From the NCBI RefSeq assembly GCF_900101265.1, contig NZ_FMZS01000004.1, forward strand, positions 495,859 through 559,858: a stretch of 64,000 nt of DNA. The letters are read 5' to 3'. The position numbers were made by a program, and so were the translations under genes. Within the stretch, counting starts at the first letter, position 1, and each line of letters begins with the position of its first letter. Shown here piece after piece: positions 53,303 through 61,266 of this stretch. Source of the stretch: Massilia sp. PDC64 (GTDB lineage: Bacteria > Pseudomonadota > Gammaproteobacteria > Burkholderiales > Burkholderiaceae_D). Under the pieces are notes generated by a model that had not been told where the DNA came from, ran no database searches, and saw only the letters and a list, made by a program, of their open reading frames with translations.

Positions 53303-53384
53303 TTCAGTGATGAATGTAGTGTACGCCGACACCAGATATCAATCCAATTTCCTTTTTCGATCACCGCGATACATTTCAGTGATG
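53303..53384 (-). promoter_or_regulatory. Promoter and direct repeats upstream of the 45-codon gene
   Basis: On the minus strand TTGATA (53342-53337) and CTACAT (53319-53314) are 17 bp apart. TTCAGTGATG occurs at 53303-53312 and again at 53375-53384, flanking the promoter 72 bp apart. The repeats may bind one regulator. Confidence 0.45.
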
Positions 53385-53491
53385 TCTTAGCCCTGTCATA
53401 TTGCGACCGATGACAGCGGGGATCACGCCGCCTTATATCAGTCCGTATGGAGCGCCCTCAGGTTGTCGGCGGATGCAATCCACTGGCGGGC

Positions 53492-54943
53492 TCACGCGGC
53501 ACGCCTTTCCGGCCCCGCGTACGACCGGGCACTCTGCCACTGTCGCCGCATGTCGTCGGCGCTCGCGATCTGTTCCTGCGACAGCCGGCGCGCGACGATC
53601 GCCTTGTTGGCGCTCGCGGCCGGGTCGCCGGCGTCCGCCGCCAGCAACATCCACATGTACGAGCGCACGGTGTCGCGCACGACGCCGCGGCCGCTGTTGT
53701 ACATGCCGCCGAGGTTGTACTGGGCCAGCGCGTGCCCCTGTTCGGCGGCAAGCCGGTACCAGTGCACGGCCTGGGCGTCGTCCTGCGGCACGCCCTGGCC
53801 GTTCGCATACATGACGCCGAGATTGTTCTGGGCGCTCGCATCGCCCTGCTCGGCGGCGCGCCGGTACCATTCCGCCGCCAGCGCCTCGTCGCGGCGTACG
53901 CCCTGGCCGTTCGCATACATCACGCCGAGCGTGAACTGGGCCTTCGCCGCGCCCTGCTCGGCCGCGCGCCGGTACCAGTACAGCGCCCGCTCCGGATCGC
54001 GCGGGACGCCCCGCCCGAACGCGTAGCGGTTGCCCATATTCACCTGGGCCAGCACGTGGCCCTGCTCGGCCGCGGCCAGCGTCCAGGCCAGCGCGGGACT
54101 GCCCCAGCGCGACCCCGCTTTTCCCCCAGCTTTTCCCCCCACTTTTTCTCCTTCTCCCTCGCCCGCGAGCGCCTCCGCATCGGCCGCGCCCAGCAACTGC
54201 GCCAGGCTGAACTGGGCTTCCGCGTCGCCCTGCTCGGCGGCGCATTCGAGCCACGCGCGCGCGCCCTGCGCGTCGGACGGCAACCCGTGGCCCGCCAGGT
54301 AGGCGAGCCCCAGCAGGCGCTGTGCCGGTGCGTGGCCGCGCGCGGCCGCGCGCCGGAACCAGTACAACGCCTCGACCTCGCTCGGCGCCACACCCTCGCC
54401 GCCGCGGTACATCAGCCCGAGGCAGACGGCGGCCTCGGCATCGTCCAGCAGCGCGGCCTTGCGGAACCACGCCATCGCAAGGGCCAGGCTGCGCGCCACG
54501 CCTTCGCCGTCCCGGTAGCAGGTGCCGAGCAGCCGCTGGGCACTGGGCAGGTCCTGCTCGGCCGCCTTGTAGTACCAGGCGACGGCCTGGGCCGGGTCGC
54601 GCGGGACGCCCCGCCCTGCCCGGTACAGGTCAGCCAGGTTCTGCTGCGCGGACGCGTCCCCCTGCGCGGCGGCGAGGCCGAACCAGTACGCCGCCTCGTA
54701 GTCGGACTGGGGCACGCCCCGCCCGAGGAAATACATGCTGCCAAGATGGTTCTGGGCGAACGCGAGGCGCTGCCGCGCGGCCCGCTCCAGCCAGCGGCAG
54801 GCGGCGACGTCGTCCTGCGGGGCACCGTCGCCGTCCTTGTACATCATGCCCAGATTGAACTGCGCATAGGCATCGCCGCACGCGGCGGCGCGGGCGAACC
54901 AGGCAAGCGCGCCGGCGCGCGGGAGGGACTCGTGACTGTGCAT
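53492..54943 (-). CDS. Sel1-like repeat protein
   Basis: The 483-residue protein consists of about a dozen 36-residue Sel1 (TPR-like) repeats with the consensus AQxxLGxMYxxGxGVxxDxxxAxxW; neighbouring units share YRRAAEQG and MYANGQGV blocks. Between repeats near residues 258-281 lies a Gly-Lys-rich insert (GEGEGEKVGGKAGGKAG) coded by a purine-rich tract. No signal peptide is visible. Such proteins scaffold complexes or act in envelope stress. ATG 54943 has AGGAG seven bases upstream; the frame is open to 54964. Confidence 0.92.
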   Translation of the reverse strand: MHSHESLPRAGALAWFARAAACGDAYAQFNLGMMYKDGDGAPQDDVAACRWLERAARQRLAFAQNHLGSMYFLGRGVPQSDYEAAYWFGLAAAQGDASAQQNLADLYRAGRGVPRDPAQAVAWYYKAAEQDLPSAQRLLGTCYRDGEGVARSLALAMAWFRKAALLDDAEAAVCLGLMYRGGEGVAPSEVEALYWFRRAAARGHAPAQRLLGLAYLAGHGLPSDAQGARAWLECAAEQGDAEAQFSLAQLLGAADAEALAGEGEGEKVGGKAGGKAGSRWGSPALAWTLAAAEQGHVLAQVNMGNRYAFGRGVPRDPERALYWYRRAAEQGAAKAQFTLGVMYANGQGVRRDEALAAEWYRRAAEQGDASAQNNLGVMYANGQGVPQDDAQAVHWYRLAAEQGHALAQYNLGGMYNSGRGVVRDTVRSYMWMLLAADAGDPAASANKAIVARRLSQEQIASADDMRRQWQSARSYAGPERRAA

Positions 54944-55136
54944 GCGGTAGCTCCTGACGGACACGCGTTGAGGCCAAGAATTGCAAAAAGTGTAATGACG
55001 AGATGCATTACGGATTTGACTTGCGCCAACGTGGAGGGGATGGACGCCGGCAAAAACGACGCCGGCGCGACGGCTCGGCCGCCGGGGACACTGCCACGCG
55101 ACGAAGCCCTACTGCATGCAGGAAATAGTGTGCCGC

Positions 55137-55772
55137 TCAGGCCGTTGCGCGCCGCCCGGCCGCATACACGCCCATGAACGCGTCGACCTTCGCGGCCGCC
55201 ACGCGGTTCAGCGAGACGAGCAGGTCCGGGTCGACGCCCGCCAGCCCGTAGACGTCGCCCAGGTGGCGGCCGATGTGCAGCAGTAGCTGCGCCGCGACTT
55301 CGGCGTCGGCCTCGGCCCGGTGGGCGTTGCCCTTGAACACGATGCCGAGCGCGCGGGAGAGCTGCCCCAGCTTGTAGCTCGCCATGCCCGGGAACACGCG
55401 GCGCGACAGTTTCAGGGAGCACACGAGTCCGGCATGCCGGCACCCGTGGCCCAGCAGCGCGCCTTCGGCCTTGAGGAATTTCTCGTCGAAGCTGGCGTTG
55501 TGCGCGGCCAGCACGTCGGCGCCGATGAACTCGATGAGGGCCGGCACGACTTCGTCCGCAGGCGGCGCGCCGTCGACCATCGCCTGCGTGATGCCCGTCA
55601 GCTGGGTGATGAACGACGGCACGCGCACGCCGCAGTTCACGAGCGAGACGTAGCGCTCGACGATGCGGCCTTCCGCGATGCGCAGGGCCGCCACCTCGGT
55701 GATGCGGTCCCCCGCGTCGGGCGACAGGCCGGTGGTCTCGAAGTCGAGCATGACGATGGGACGTTCGAACAC
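55137..55772 (-). CDS. DnaQ-like 3'-5' exonuclease
   Basis: A 211-residue DEDDh exonuclease domain protein with motif ExoI VMLDFETTGLS near residue 8, ExoII in LAAHNASFDEKFL near residue 93, and ExoIII in AHRAEADAEVAAQLL near residue 164 with the catalytic His. It resembles the epsilon-type proofreading exonuclease and PolC exonuclease; it lacks a polymerase-binding tail. The start is GTG 55772 with AAAGGA upstream; the frame is open to 55967 inside the Hsp70 gene. It lies 13 bp after the Hsp70 stop and is likely co-transcribed. Confidence 0.9.
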   Translation of the reverse strand: MFERPIVMLDFETTGLSPDAGDRITEVAALRIAEGRIVERYVSLVNCGVRVPSFITQLTGITQAMVDGAPPADEVVPALIEFIGADVLAAHNASFDEKFLKAEGALLGHGCRHAGLVCSLKLSRRVFPGMASYKLGQLSRALGIVFKGNAHRAEADAEVAAQLLLHIGRHLGDVYGLAGVDPDLLVSLNRVAAAKVDAFMGVYAAGRRATA

Positions 55773-55785
55773 GGTAATCCTTTCT

Positions 55786-57036
55786 TCAACCAAATTTGCG
55801 GGCGGCGTCGATCGCGAGCCCGGCACCGATACTGCCGAACAGGTCGCCTTCGACGCGGCGCGCGTCGGGGACGATGGCGGCGATGCGCGCGCGCAGGCTC
55901 GCCACGCCGCTGGAACCGCCCGTGAAGAACACGGTATCGACGCGCTCCGGGCTGACGCCCGCTTCATCCAGCAAGCGCTGCACGGTCGCGCCGACGCTGT
56001 CGATCATCCCCGCGATGGCGTCCGTGAACAGGTCGCGGTGCACGCACAGCTGTTCGGGCGGATCGAGCCGGTCGAGGTCGAGCGCGACTTCCGGCGCGTC
56101 CGACAGGCCGATCTTGGCCTCTTCCACGCGCATCGCGAGCCAGTGGCCGGCGCGGTCGTCGATCAGGCGCTGCAGGCGCTTGAGTTTATCGGGCTCGGCC
56201 GCGTCGCGCACAAGGTCGGCCAGTTGCGCGATGCTCTTGCGCGTATAGGCCTGGTTGATCGTATGCCATGTCGCCAGGTTGAAGTAATAACTCGACGGCA
56301 CCGATGCACCCGACAGCAGCGTGCTGCCATGGCCCAGCAGCGGCATGACGGATGCCAGGCTCAGGTATTTATCGAAGTCCGTGCCGCCGATGTGCACGCC
56401 GCCGGTGGCGAGGATGTCGTCGCGGCGGTCTGGCCGGCCGGCCCGCGCCGGGCCCAGGCGGACGAGCGAGAAGTCGGACGTGCCACCGCCGATGTCGGCG
56501 ATCAAGACCAGTTCCTCCCGTTCGATGCGGGATTCGTAGTCGAATGCGGCCGCGATCGGCTCGTACTGGAAGCCGATCTCCGAAAAGCCGACGGAACGGG
56601 CGATGTCCGCCAGCGTGTCCTCGGCGAGCCGGTCCGCATCCGGGTCGTCGTCGACGAAGTACACGGGGCGGCCGAACACGGCCCGGTCGAACGTGCGGCC
56701 CGCCTCGCGCTCAGCGCGGCGCTTGACCTCGCCGATGAAGTGCCCCAGCAGTTGACGGAACGGCAACGCACGCCCCGCGACTTCCGTCTGGCCTTCCATC
56801 AGGCTCGTGCCCAGCAGGCTCTTCAGCGAACGCATCAGGCGGCCGTCATAGCCCTCCAGGTAGTCGGCCAGCGCGGCGCGGCCATAGCGTACCTGGTCGT
56901 CGTCCGCATTGAAGAACACGACGGACGGCAGCGTCGCCTTGCCGTCCTCGAGGGGCAGCAGCGTGGGTTGGCCGGGCCGCACCCAGCCGACGGTGGAGTT
57001 GGACGTGCCGAAGTCGACGCCGCAAGCGTTGGCCAT
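55786..57036 (-). CDS. Hsp70-family protein, YegD-like
   Basis: A 416-residue Hsp70 ATPase without a full substrate-binding domain. The phosphate-1 motif VDFGTSNSTVGW opens the protein, phosphate-2 is LIADIGGGTSDFS near residue 198, and the adenosine motif FFTGGSSGVASLRARI is near residue 373. YegD of E. coli (450) is the nearest relative; its clients are unknown. No co-chaperone gene adjoins it. The downstream gene is an exonuclease 13 bp away. It is divergent from the cytochrome oxidase gene. Confidence 0.92.
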   Translation of the reverse strand: MANACGVDFGTSNSTVGWVRPGQPTLLPLEDGKATLPSVVFFNADDDQVRYGRAALADYLEGYDGRLMRSLKSLLGTSLMEGQTEVAGRALPFRQLLGHFIGEVKRRAEREAGRTFDRAVFGRPVYFVDDDPDADRLAEDTLADIARSVGFSEIGFQYEPIAAAFDYESRIEREELVLIADIGGGTSDFSLVRLGPARAGRPDRRDDILATGGVHIGGTDFDKYLSLASVMPLLGHGSTLLSGASVPSSYYFNLATWHTINQAYTRKSIAQLADLVRDAAEPDKLKRLQRLIDDRAGHWLAMRVEEAKIGLSDAPEVALDLDRLDPPEQLCVHRDLFTDAIAGMIDSVGATVQRLLDEAGVSPERVDTVFFTGGSSGVASLRARIAAIVPDARRVEGDLFGSIGAGLAIDAARKFG

Positions 57037-57137
57037 GGAAGCCTCTCAATGAAAAGGGGCGAGATGTTACCAGATTCCGGGCGCGGAACCAACGCCGGCC
57101 CGGCTTGTCTCATGCACACGACGCCAACGGAGGACTC

Positions 57138-58736
57138 ATGTCGACTACGGCAGGCAGTTCCGAACTCACGCCGGGCAGCCATGCCGGCGAGCACGTGCAC
57201 CCGCACGGCTGGCGGCGCTGGCTGTTCGCGACCAACCACAAGGACATCGGCACGCTGTACTTGTGGTTCTCCGTCGCGATGTTCATGGTCGGCGGCGTGC
57301 TGGCCCTCCTGATCCGGCTCGAGCTGTTCCAGCCCGGCCTGCAATTCTTCCAGCCGGAGCTGTACAACCAGTTCGTCACGCTGCACGGCCTCGTGATGAT
57401 CTTCGGCGCGATCATGCCCGCCTTCGTCGGCTTCGCGAACTGGATGGTGCCGCTGCAGGTGGGCGCGTCCGACATGGCGTTTGCCCGCATGAACAATTTC
57501 TCGTTCTGGCTGCTGCCGCCCGCCGCGATCCTGCTCGTGGGCGCCTTCTTCGCCCCCGGCGGCGCCACCGCGGCCGGGTGGACGATGTACCCGCCCCTGT
57601 CGGTCCAGATGGGACCGGGCATGGACATGGCCATCTTCGCCATCCACCTGATGGGCGTGTCGTCCATCATGGGCGCCATCAACATCATCACGACGATCCT
57701 GAACCTGCGCGCGCCCGGCATGTCGCTGATGAAGATGCCGATGTTCTGCTGGACGTGGCTGATCACGGCCTACCTGCTGATCGCCGTGATGCCCGTGCTG
57801 GCGACGGCCGTCACGATGATCCTGACGGACCGCCATTTCGGCACGACGTTCTTCAACGCGGCCGGCGCCGGCGACCCCGTCATGTACCAGCACATCTTCT
57901 GGTTCTTCGGCCATCCGGAGGTCTACATCATGATCCTCCCCGGCTTCGGCATCATCTCGCAGGTCATTCCCGCGTTCGCGCGCAAGCCCCTGTTCGGCTA
58001 TGCGTCGATGGTCTATGCGACGGCCGCCATCGCCATCATCTCGTTCATCGTGTGGGCGCACCACATGTTCACGACCGGCATGCCCGTCACGGGCCAGCTG
58101 TTCTTCATGTATGCAACGATGCTCGTCGCCATCCCCACCGGCGTGAAGGTGTTCAACTGGATCGCGACGATGTGGAAGGGGTCGCTCAGCTTCGAAAGCC
58201 CCATGCTGTTCGCCGTCGGGTTCATCTGGGTGTTCACGATCGGAGGTTTCACCGGCCTCATCCTCTCCGTGGCGCCCATCGACGTCCAGGTGCAGGATAC
58301 TTACTACGTGGTCGCGCACTTCCATTACGTGCTGGTGGCGGGGTCGCTGTTCGCCCTGTTCGCCGGCTATTACTACTGGGCGCCGAAATGGACCGGACAC
58401 ATGATCGACGAACGGCGGGGGCGGTTTCACTTCTGGAATTCGCTCGTCTGGGTCAACGTGACCTTCTTCCCGATGCACTTCCTCGGCCTCGCGGGCATGC
58501 CGCGCCGCTACGCCGACTATCCCGTCCAGTTCACGGACTTCCACGCCCTCACGTCCGTGGGTGCATTCCTGTTCGGCCTGTCTCAGGTGTACTGGCTGTT
58601 CCGGGTGGTCATCCCGAACGTCCGCGGCGGTGCGCCTGCGCCGCCGAAGCCGTGGGAAGGCGCGGAGGGCCTCGAATGGACCGTCCCCAGCCCGGCGCCC
58701 TTCCACACGTTCGAGACGCCGCCGCTCGTCAAATGA
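57138..58736 (+). CDS. ctaD: Cytochrome c oxidase subunit I (heme-copper oxidase, type A)
   Basis: The 532-residue subunit has 12 transmembrane helices. His83 (TLHGLVMIF) and His396 bind heme a; His259 (GHPEVYI) with Tyr263 and His308-His309 (WAHHMF) bind copper B; His394 binds heme a3. Glu261 (GHPEV) and Lys337 (IPTGVK) mark the D and K channels of A1-type enzymes. The start at 57138 follows GGAGGACTC. No subunit II, III or heme-assembly gene adjoins it, unlike typical cta operons; a DUF2244 gene follows 16 bp on. Confidence 0.97.
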   Translation: MSTTAGSSELTPGSHAGEHVHPHGWRRWLFATNHKDIGTLYLWFSVAMFMVGGVLALLIRLELFQPGLQFFQPELYNQFVTLHGLVMIFGAIMPAFVGFANWMVPLQVGASDMAFARMNNFSFWLLPPAAILLVGAFFAPGGATAAGWTMYPPLSVQMGPGMDMAIFAIHLMGVSSIMGAINIITTILNLRAPGMSLMKMPMFCWTWLITAYLLIAVMPVLATAVTMILTDRHFGTTFFNAAGAGDPVMYQHIFWFFGHPEVYIMILPGFGIISQVIPAFARKPLFGYASMVYATAAIAIISFIVWAHHMFTTGMPVTGQLFFMYATMLVAIPTGVKVFNWIATMWKGSLSFESPMLFAVGFIWVFTIGGFTGLILSVAPIDVQVQDTYYVVAHFHYVLVAGSLFALFAGYYYWAPKWTGHMIDERRGRFHFWNSLVWVNVTFFPMHFLGLAGMPRRYADYPVQFTDFHALTSVGAFLFGLSQVYWLFRVVIPNVRGGAPAPPKPWEGAEGLEWTVPSPAPFHTFETPPLVK

Positions 58737-58752
58737 CCCCGGGAGCGCCCGC

Positions 58753-59205
58753 ATGACGCGCGAATGGACCTTGCGGCGCAATTGCTCCCTGTCCCCGCGG
58801 CAGGTCGCGCGTGCGTATGCCGTCCTGTGCCTGGGCTCGCTCGCGGTCGCCGTGGGCTTCCTCGTCCACGGCATCTGGTTCGTCCTCGCGTTTTCCCTGC
58901 TCGAACTGGCGCTCGTCGGGCTCGCCCTGCTCGTCTATGCGCGCCATGCGACGGACCACGAGCGCATCGCGCTGTCCGAATCCGGCCTGCTTGTCACGCG
59001 GGTCCAGGCCGACCAGCGGGAACTCACCCGGCTCGATCCATTGTGGACCCGCGTCGTCGTGCCCGACGAACGCCGCCGCGCGCTGATCCAGCTGGAATCG
59101 CGCGGCGTGAAAGTCGAGATCGGACGCTTCGTGGACGAGTCCCGCCGTCGCCAGGTGGCGCGTGAACTGCGCCAGGCATTGCGCAGCGTGTCGGCAATGC
59201 GCTAG
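58753..59205 (+). CDS. DUF2244 membrane protein
   Basis: A 150-residue protein opening WTLRRNCSLSPRQVARAYAV, the DUF2244 start, with two membrane helices (about 25-65) and the family block VYARHATDHERIALSESGLLV. The soluble C-terminus includes VVVPDERRRALIQLESRG. In many proteobacteria this gene lies next to cytochrome oxidase subunit genes, and its place 16 bp after subunit I fits. Its role is unknown. Confidence 0.9.
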   Translation: MTREWTLRRNCSLSPRQVARAYAVLCLGSLAVAVGFLVHGIWFVLAFSLLELALVGLALLVYARHATDHERIALSESGLLVTRVQADQRELTRLDPLWTRVVVPDERRRALIQLESRGVKVEIGRFVDESRRRQVARELRQALRSVSAMR

Positions 59206-59340
59206 CACTGCCTGTTCGCAAGATTACCTCTAGTCATTTTCAACCGGAAATATACGCAGCCGGCAGCGCCGACTTCCCACGTCTAAGGACAGGCTGAACC
59301 GTGTAAGCCGCGTCCGACAACCACACGGCGACGCCACCGA

Positions 59341-59369
59341 TGTTTCAAATTTTTTATGTTTTGCATAAT
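59341..59369 (+). promoter_or_regulatory. Candidate promoter of the cyanophycin operon
   Basis: TGTTTC at 59341-59346 and CATAAT at 59364-59369 are 17 bp apart, about 70 bp before the iaaA ATG. The -10 is good (5 of 6), the -35 is poor. The rest of the 232-bp gap shows no strong palindrome. Confidence 0.35.
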
Positions 59370-59437
59370 GCGGTATCAGCTTTGCCGCACCGCGTTGGTG
59401 CGTGCATTGCACAGGTTTGCCAGGAGAGAAGAACAAC

Positions 59438-60352
59438 ATGAGCATTACCCAAGGATATGCAATCGTCGTGCACGGCGGCGCCGGCAGCCCGCGTGCCTAC
59501 GATGACGGCTGCGAGCGTGCCGCGCAGCAAGCCGCCGAAGAACTGGCCATCAGCGCAGACGCGCTCGAGGCCGCTATCGCCGCCGTCGTGTCGATGGAAG
59601 ACGACGGCCGCTTCAACGCCGGCAGCGGTTCGGTGCTGTGCCTGGACGGCGCGACCGTCGAAATGGACGCCTCCATCATGGACACCCGCGGCCGCCTCGG
59701 CGCCGTCGCCTGCGTGCAGGGCGTGAAGAATCCCGTGCTGCTGGCGCGGGCCGTCGCCGAAACGCCGCACTGGCTGCTGGCCGGCGACGGTGCCGCCCGC
59801 TTCGCCGCCGCCATCGGCCACCCGACGCACACCACCATCTCGGAGCACCAGCGCCGGGCCCACGAAAAAGTCGTGCGCGAACTGGCGGGCCGCGTGCCCG
59901 CGATGCCCGGCATCCCGGAGGAAGCGAAGGCGTTCCTGCGCTTCTGGAATTACCAGACGCCGCTCGACCTGCCGGCCCATGCCGCGTGCGACACGGTCGG
60001 CGCCGTCGTGCGCGGGCCGGACGGCCACTTCGCCGTCGCACTGTCCACGGGCGGCTCGGCGCCGTCGCTGCTGGGCCGCGTGGGCGATACGCCAATCATC
60101 GGCAGCGGCTTCTACGCCGGCCCGGAAGGCGCCGTCGCCGCGACCGGCATCGGCGAACAGATCGTGCGCCACCTGCTCGCGCGCACCGTCTACGGCTGGA
60201 TCGAGGACGGCATGCCGCTCGAACAGGCCCTCAAGCGCGGCATCGACCTGTTCGATCCGAAGGTACCGGTCGGCCTCATCGCCGTGACCCGTACCGAAGC
60301 CGCATCACACAGCAACCAGGACATGCCCCACGCAAGGATCGTCAAACCATGA
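59438..60352 (+). CDS. iaaA: Isoaspartyl peptidase / beta-aspartyl dipeptidase
   Basis: The 304-residue Ntn-hydrolase splits beta-aspartyl peptides and asparagine. It is cut autocatalytically at Asp185-Thr186 in CDTVGAVV, with Thr186 as nucleophile (E. coli Thr179). VHGGAGSP opens it and STGGSAPSLLGRVGDTPIIG follows. In this operon it would split beta-Asp-Arg released from cyanophycin. AGGAG lies upstream of ATG 59438. Its stop overlaps the cphB ATG by four bases. Confidence 0.94.
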   Translation: MSITQGYAIVVHGGAGSPRAYDDGCERAAQQAAEELAISADALEAAIAAVVSMEDDGRFNAGSGSVLCLDGATVEMDASIMDTRGRLGAVACVQGVKNPVLLARAVAETPHWLLAGDGAARFAAAIGHPTHTTISEHQRRAHEKVVRELAGRVPAMPGIPEEAKAFLRFWNYQTPLDLPAHAACDTVGAVVRGPDGHFAVALSTGGSAPSLLGRVGDTPIIGSGFYAGPEGAVAATGIGEQIVRHLLARTVYGWIEDGMPLEQALKRGIDLFDPKVPVGLIAVTRTEAASHSNQDMPHARIVKP

Positions 60353-61266
60353 CAGCACAGGACAAGGACGCCATCGCCCAGGCGGAACAGGCGGAACGTG
60401 TGGCCAAGAGCCACGGCCACCTCGTCATCATCGGCGGCGGCGAAGACAAGCAGAACGACATGGCGATCCTCAAGCGCTTCGTCGAGCTGTCCGGCGGCCC
60501 GGACGCCAAGATCGTCGTCATCACGGCGGCCAGCAGCGTCGCGCAAAACATGTGGGACACCTACGACCGCGCATTCGCGGACCTCGGTGTCACGCGCCAC
60601 TCGCACCTGCACCTGCAGAGCCGCCACGACGCCAACGACGAGCGGCACATTCGCGACGTGGTCGACGCCGACGGCATCTTCATGACTGGCGGCGACCAGA
60701 AACGCCTGCTCGCCATCATCGGTGGCACGGCGCTAGACGCCGAGATGCACGCCGCGCTCAAGCTGCGCGGCGCCTGCATCGGCGGCACGAGCGCCGGCGC
60801 GTCCGCCATGTCCGGCCACATGCTCGCCCAGGGCCGCGCGGAGCTGCATCCCGAGAAGGGTTCCGTGAGCCTGGGCGCGGGCCTCGGCTTCCTGCACAAG
60901 GTCGTCATCGACCAGCATTTCTCCGAACGGCAGCGCCTGTCGCGGCTGTTGTCCATCGTCGCCCAGAACCCCTATCTGCAAGGGATCGGCATCGACGAGG
61001 ACACGGCGCTCATCGTCGAGCGTGGCGTCGGCATCGAGGTGGTCGGCCAGGGCGCCGTCACCGTCGTCGACGGCCGGACGATGTCGACGAACGTGGCGGA
61101 GATCGCGAATCACGAGACGCCGGAGCTGATCGACGTCCGTCTCCACCTGCTGCCCGCCGGCAGCAAATACGCACTACCCGGCAGCGACGGCGACGACGCC
61201 CGACGCATCCCCCCGCCCCTGCTCGAGTTTTTGGAAAACATCACGAAACGGAACCCGATCTCATGA
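60349..61266 (+). CDS. cphB: Cyanophycinase
   Basis: The 305-residue serine hydrolase of the peptidase S51 fold cuts cyanophycin to beta-Asp-Arg dipeptides. The nucleophile Ser148 lies in IGGTSAGASAMS, and VVIDQHFSERQR provides His190. VIIGGGEDK near residue 27 opens the fold. Length matches cyanobacterial CphB (about 270-290). It overlaps both neighbours by ATGA. No signal peptide is visible, so it acts inside the cell. Confidence 0.95.
   Translation: MTAQDKDAIAQAEQAERVAKSHGHLVIIGGGEDKQNDMAILKRFVELSGGPDAKIVVITAASSVAQNMWDTYDRAFADLGVTRHSHLHLQSRHDANDERHIRDVVDADGIFMTGGDQKRLLAIIGGTALDAEMHAALKLRGACIGGTSAGASAMSGHMLAQGRAELHPEKGSVSLGAGLGFLHKVVIDQHFSERQRLSRLLSIVAQNPYLQGIGIDEDTALIVERGVGIEVVGQGAVTVVDGRTMSTNVAEIANHETPELIDVRLHLLPAGSKYALPGSDGDDARRIPPPLLEFLENITKRNPIS

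Noticed and set aside
54992..55011. Inverted repeat GTAATG-N8-CATTAC upstream of the Sel1 gene
   Set aside because: The arms are only 6 bp and AT-biased, and no convincing -10 or -35 lies around it, so an operator call would be weak.
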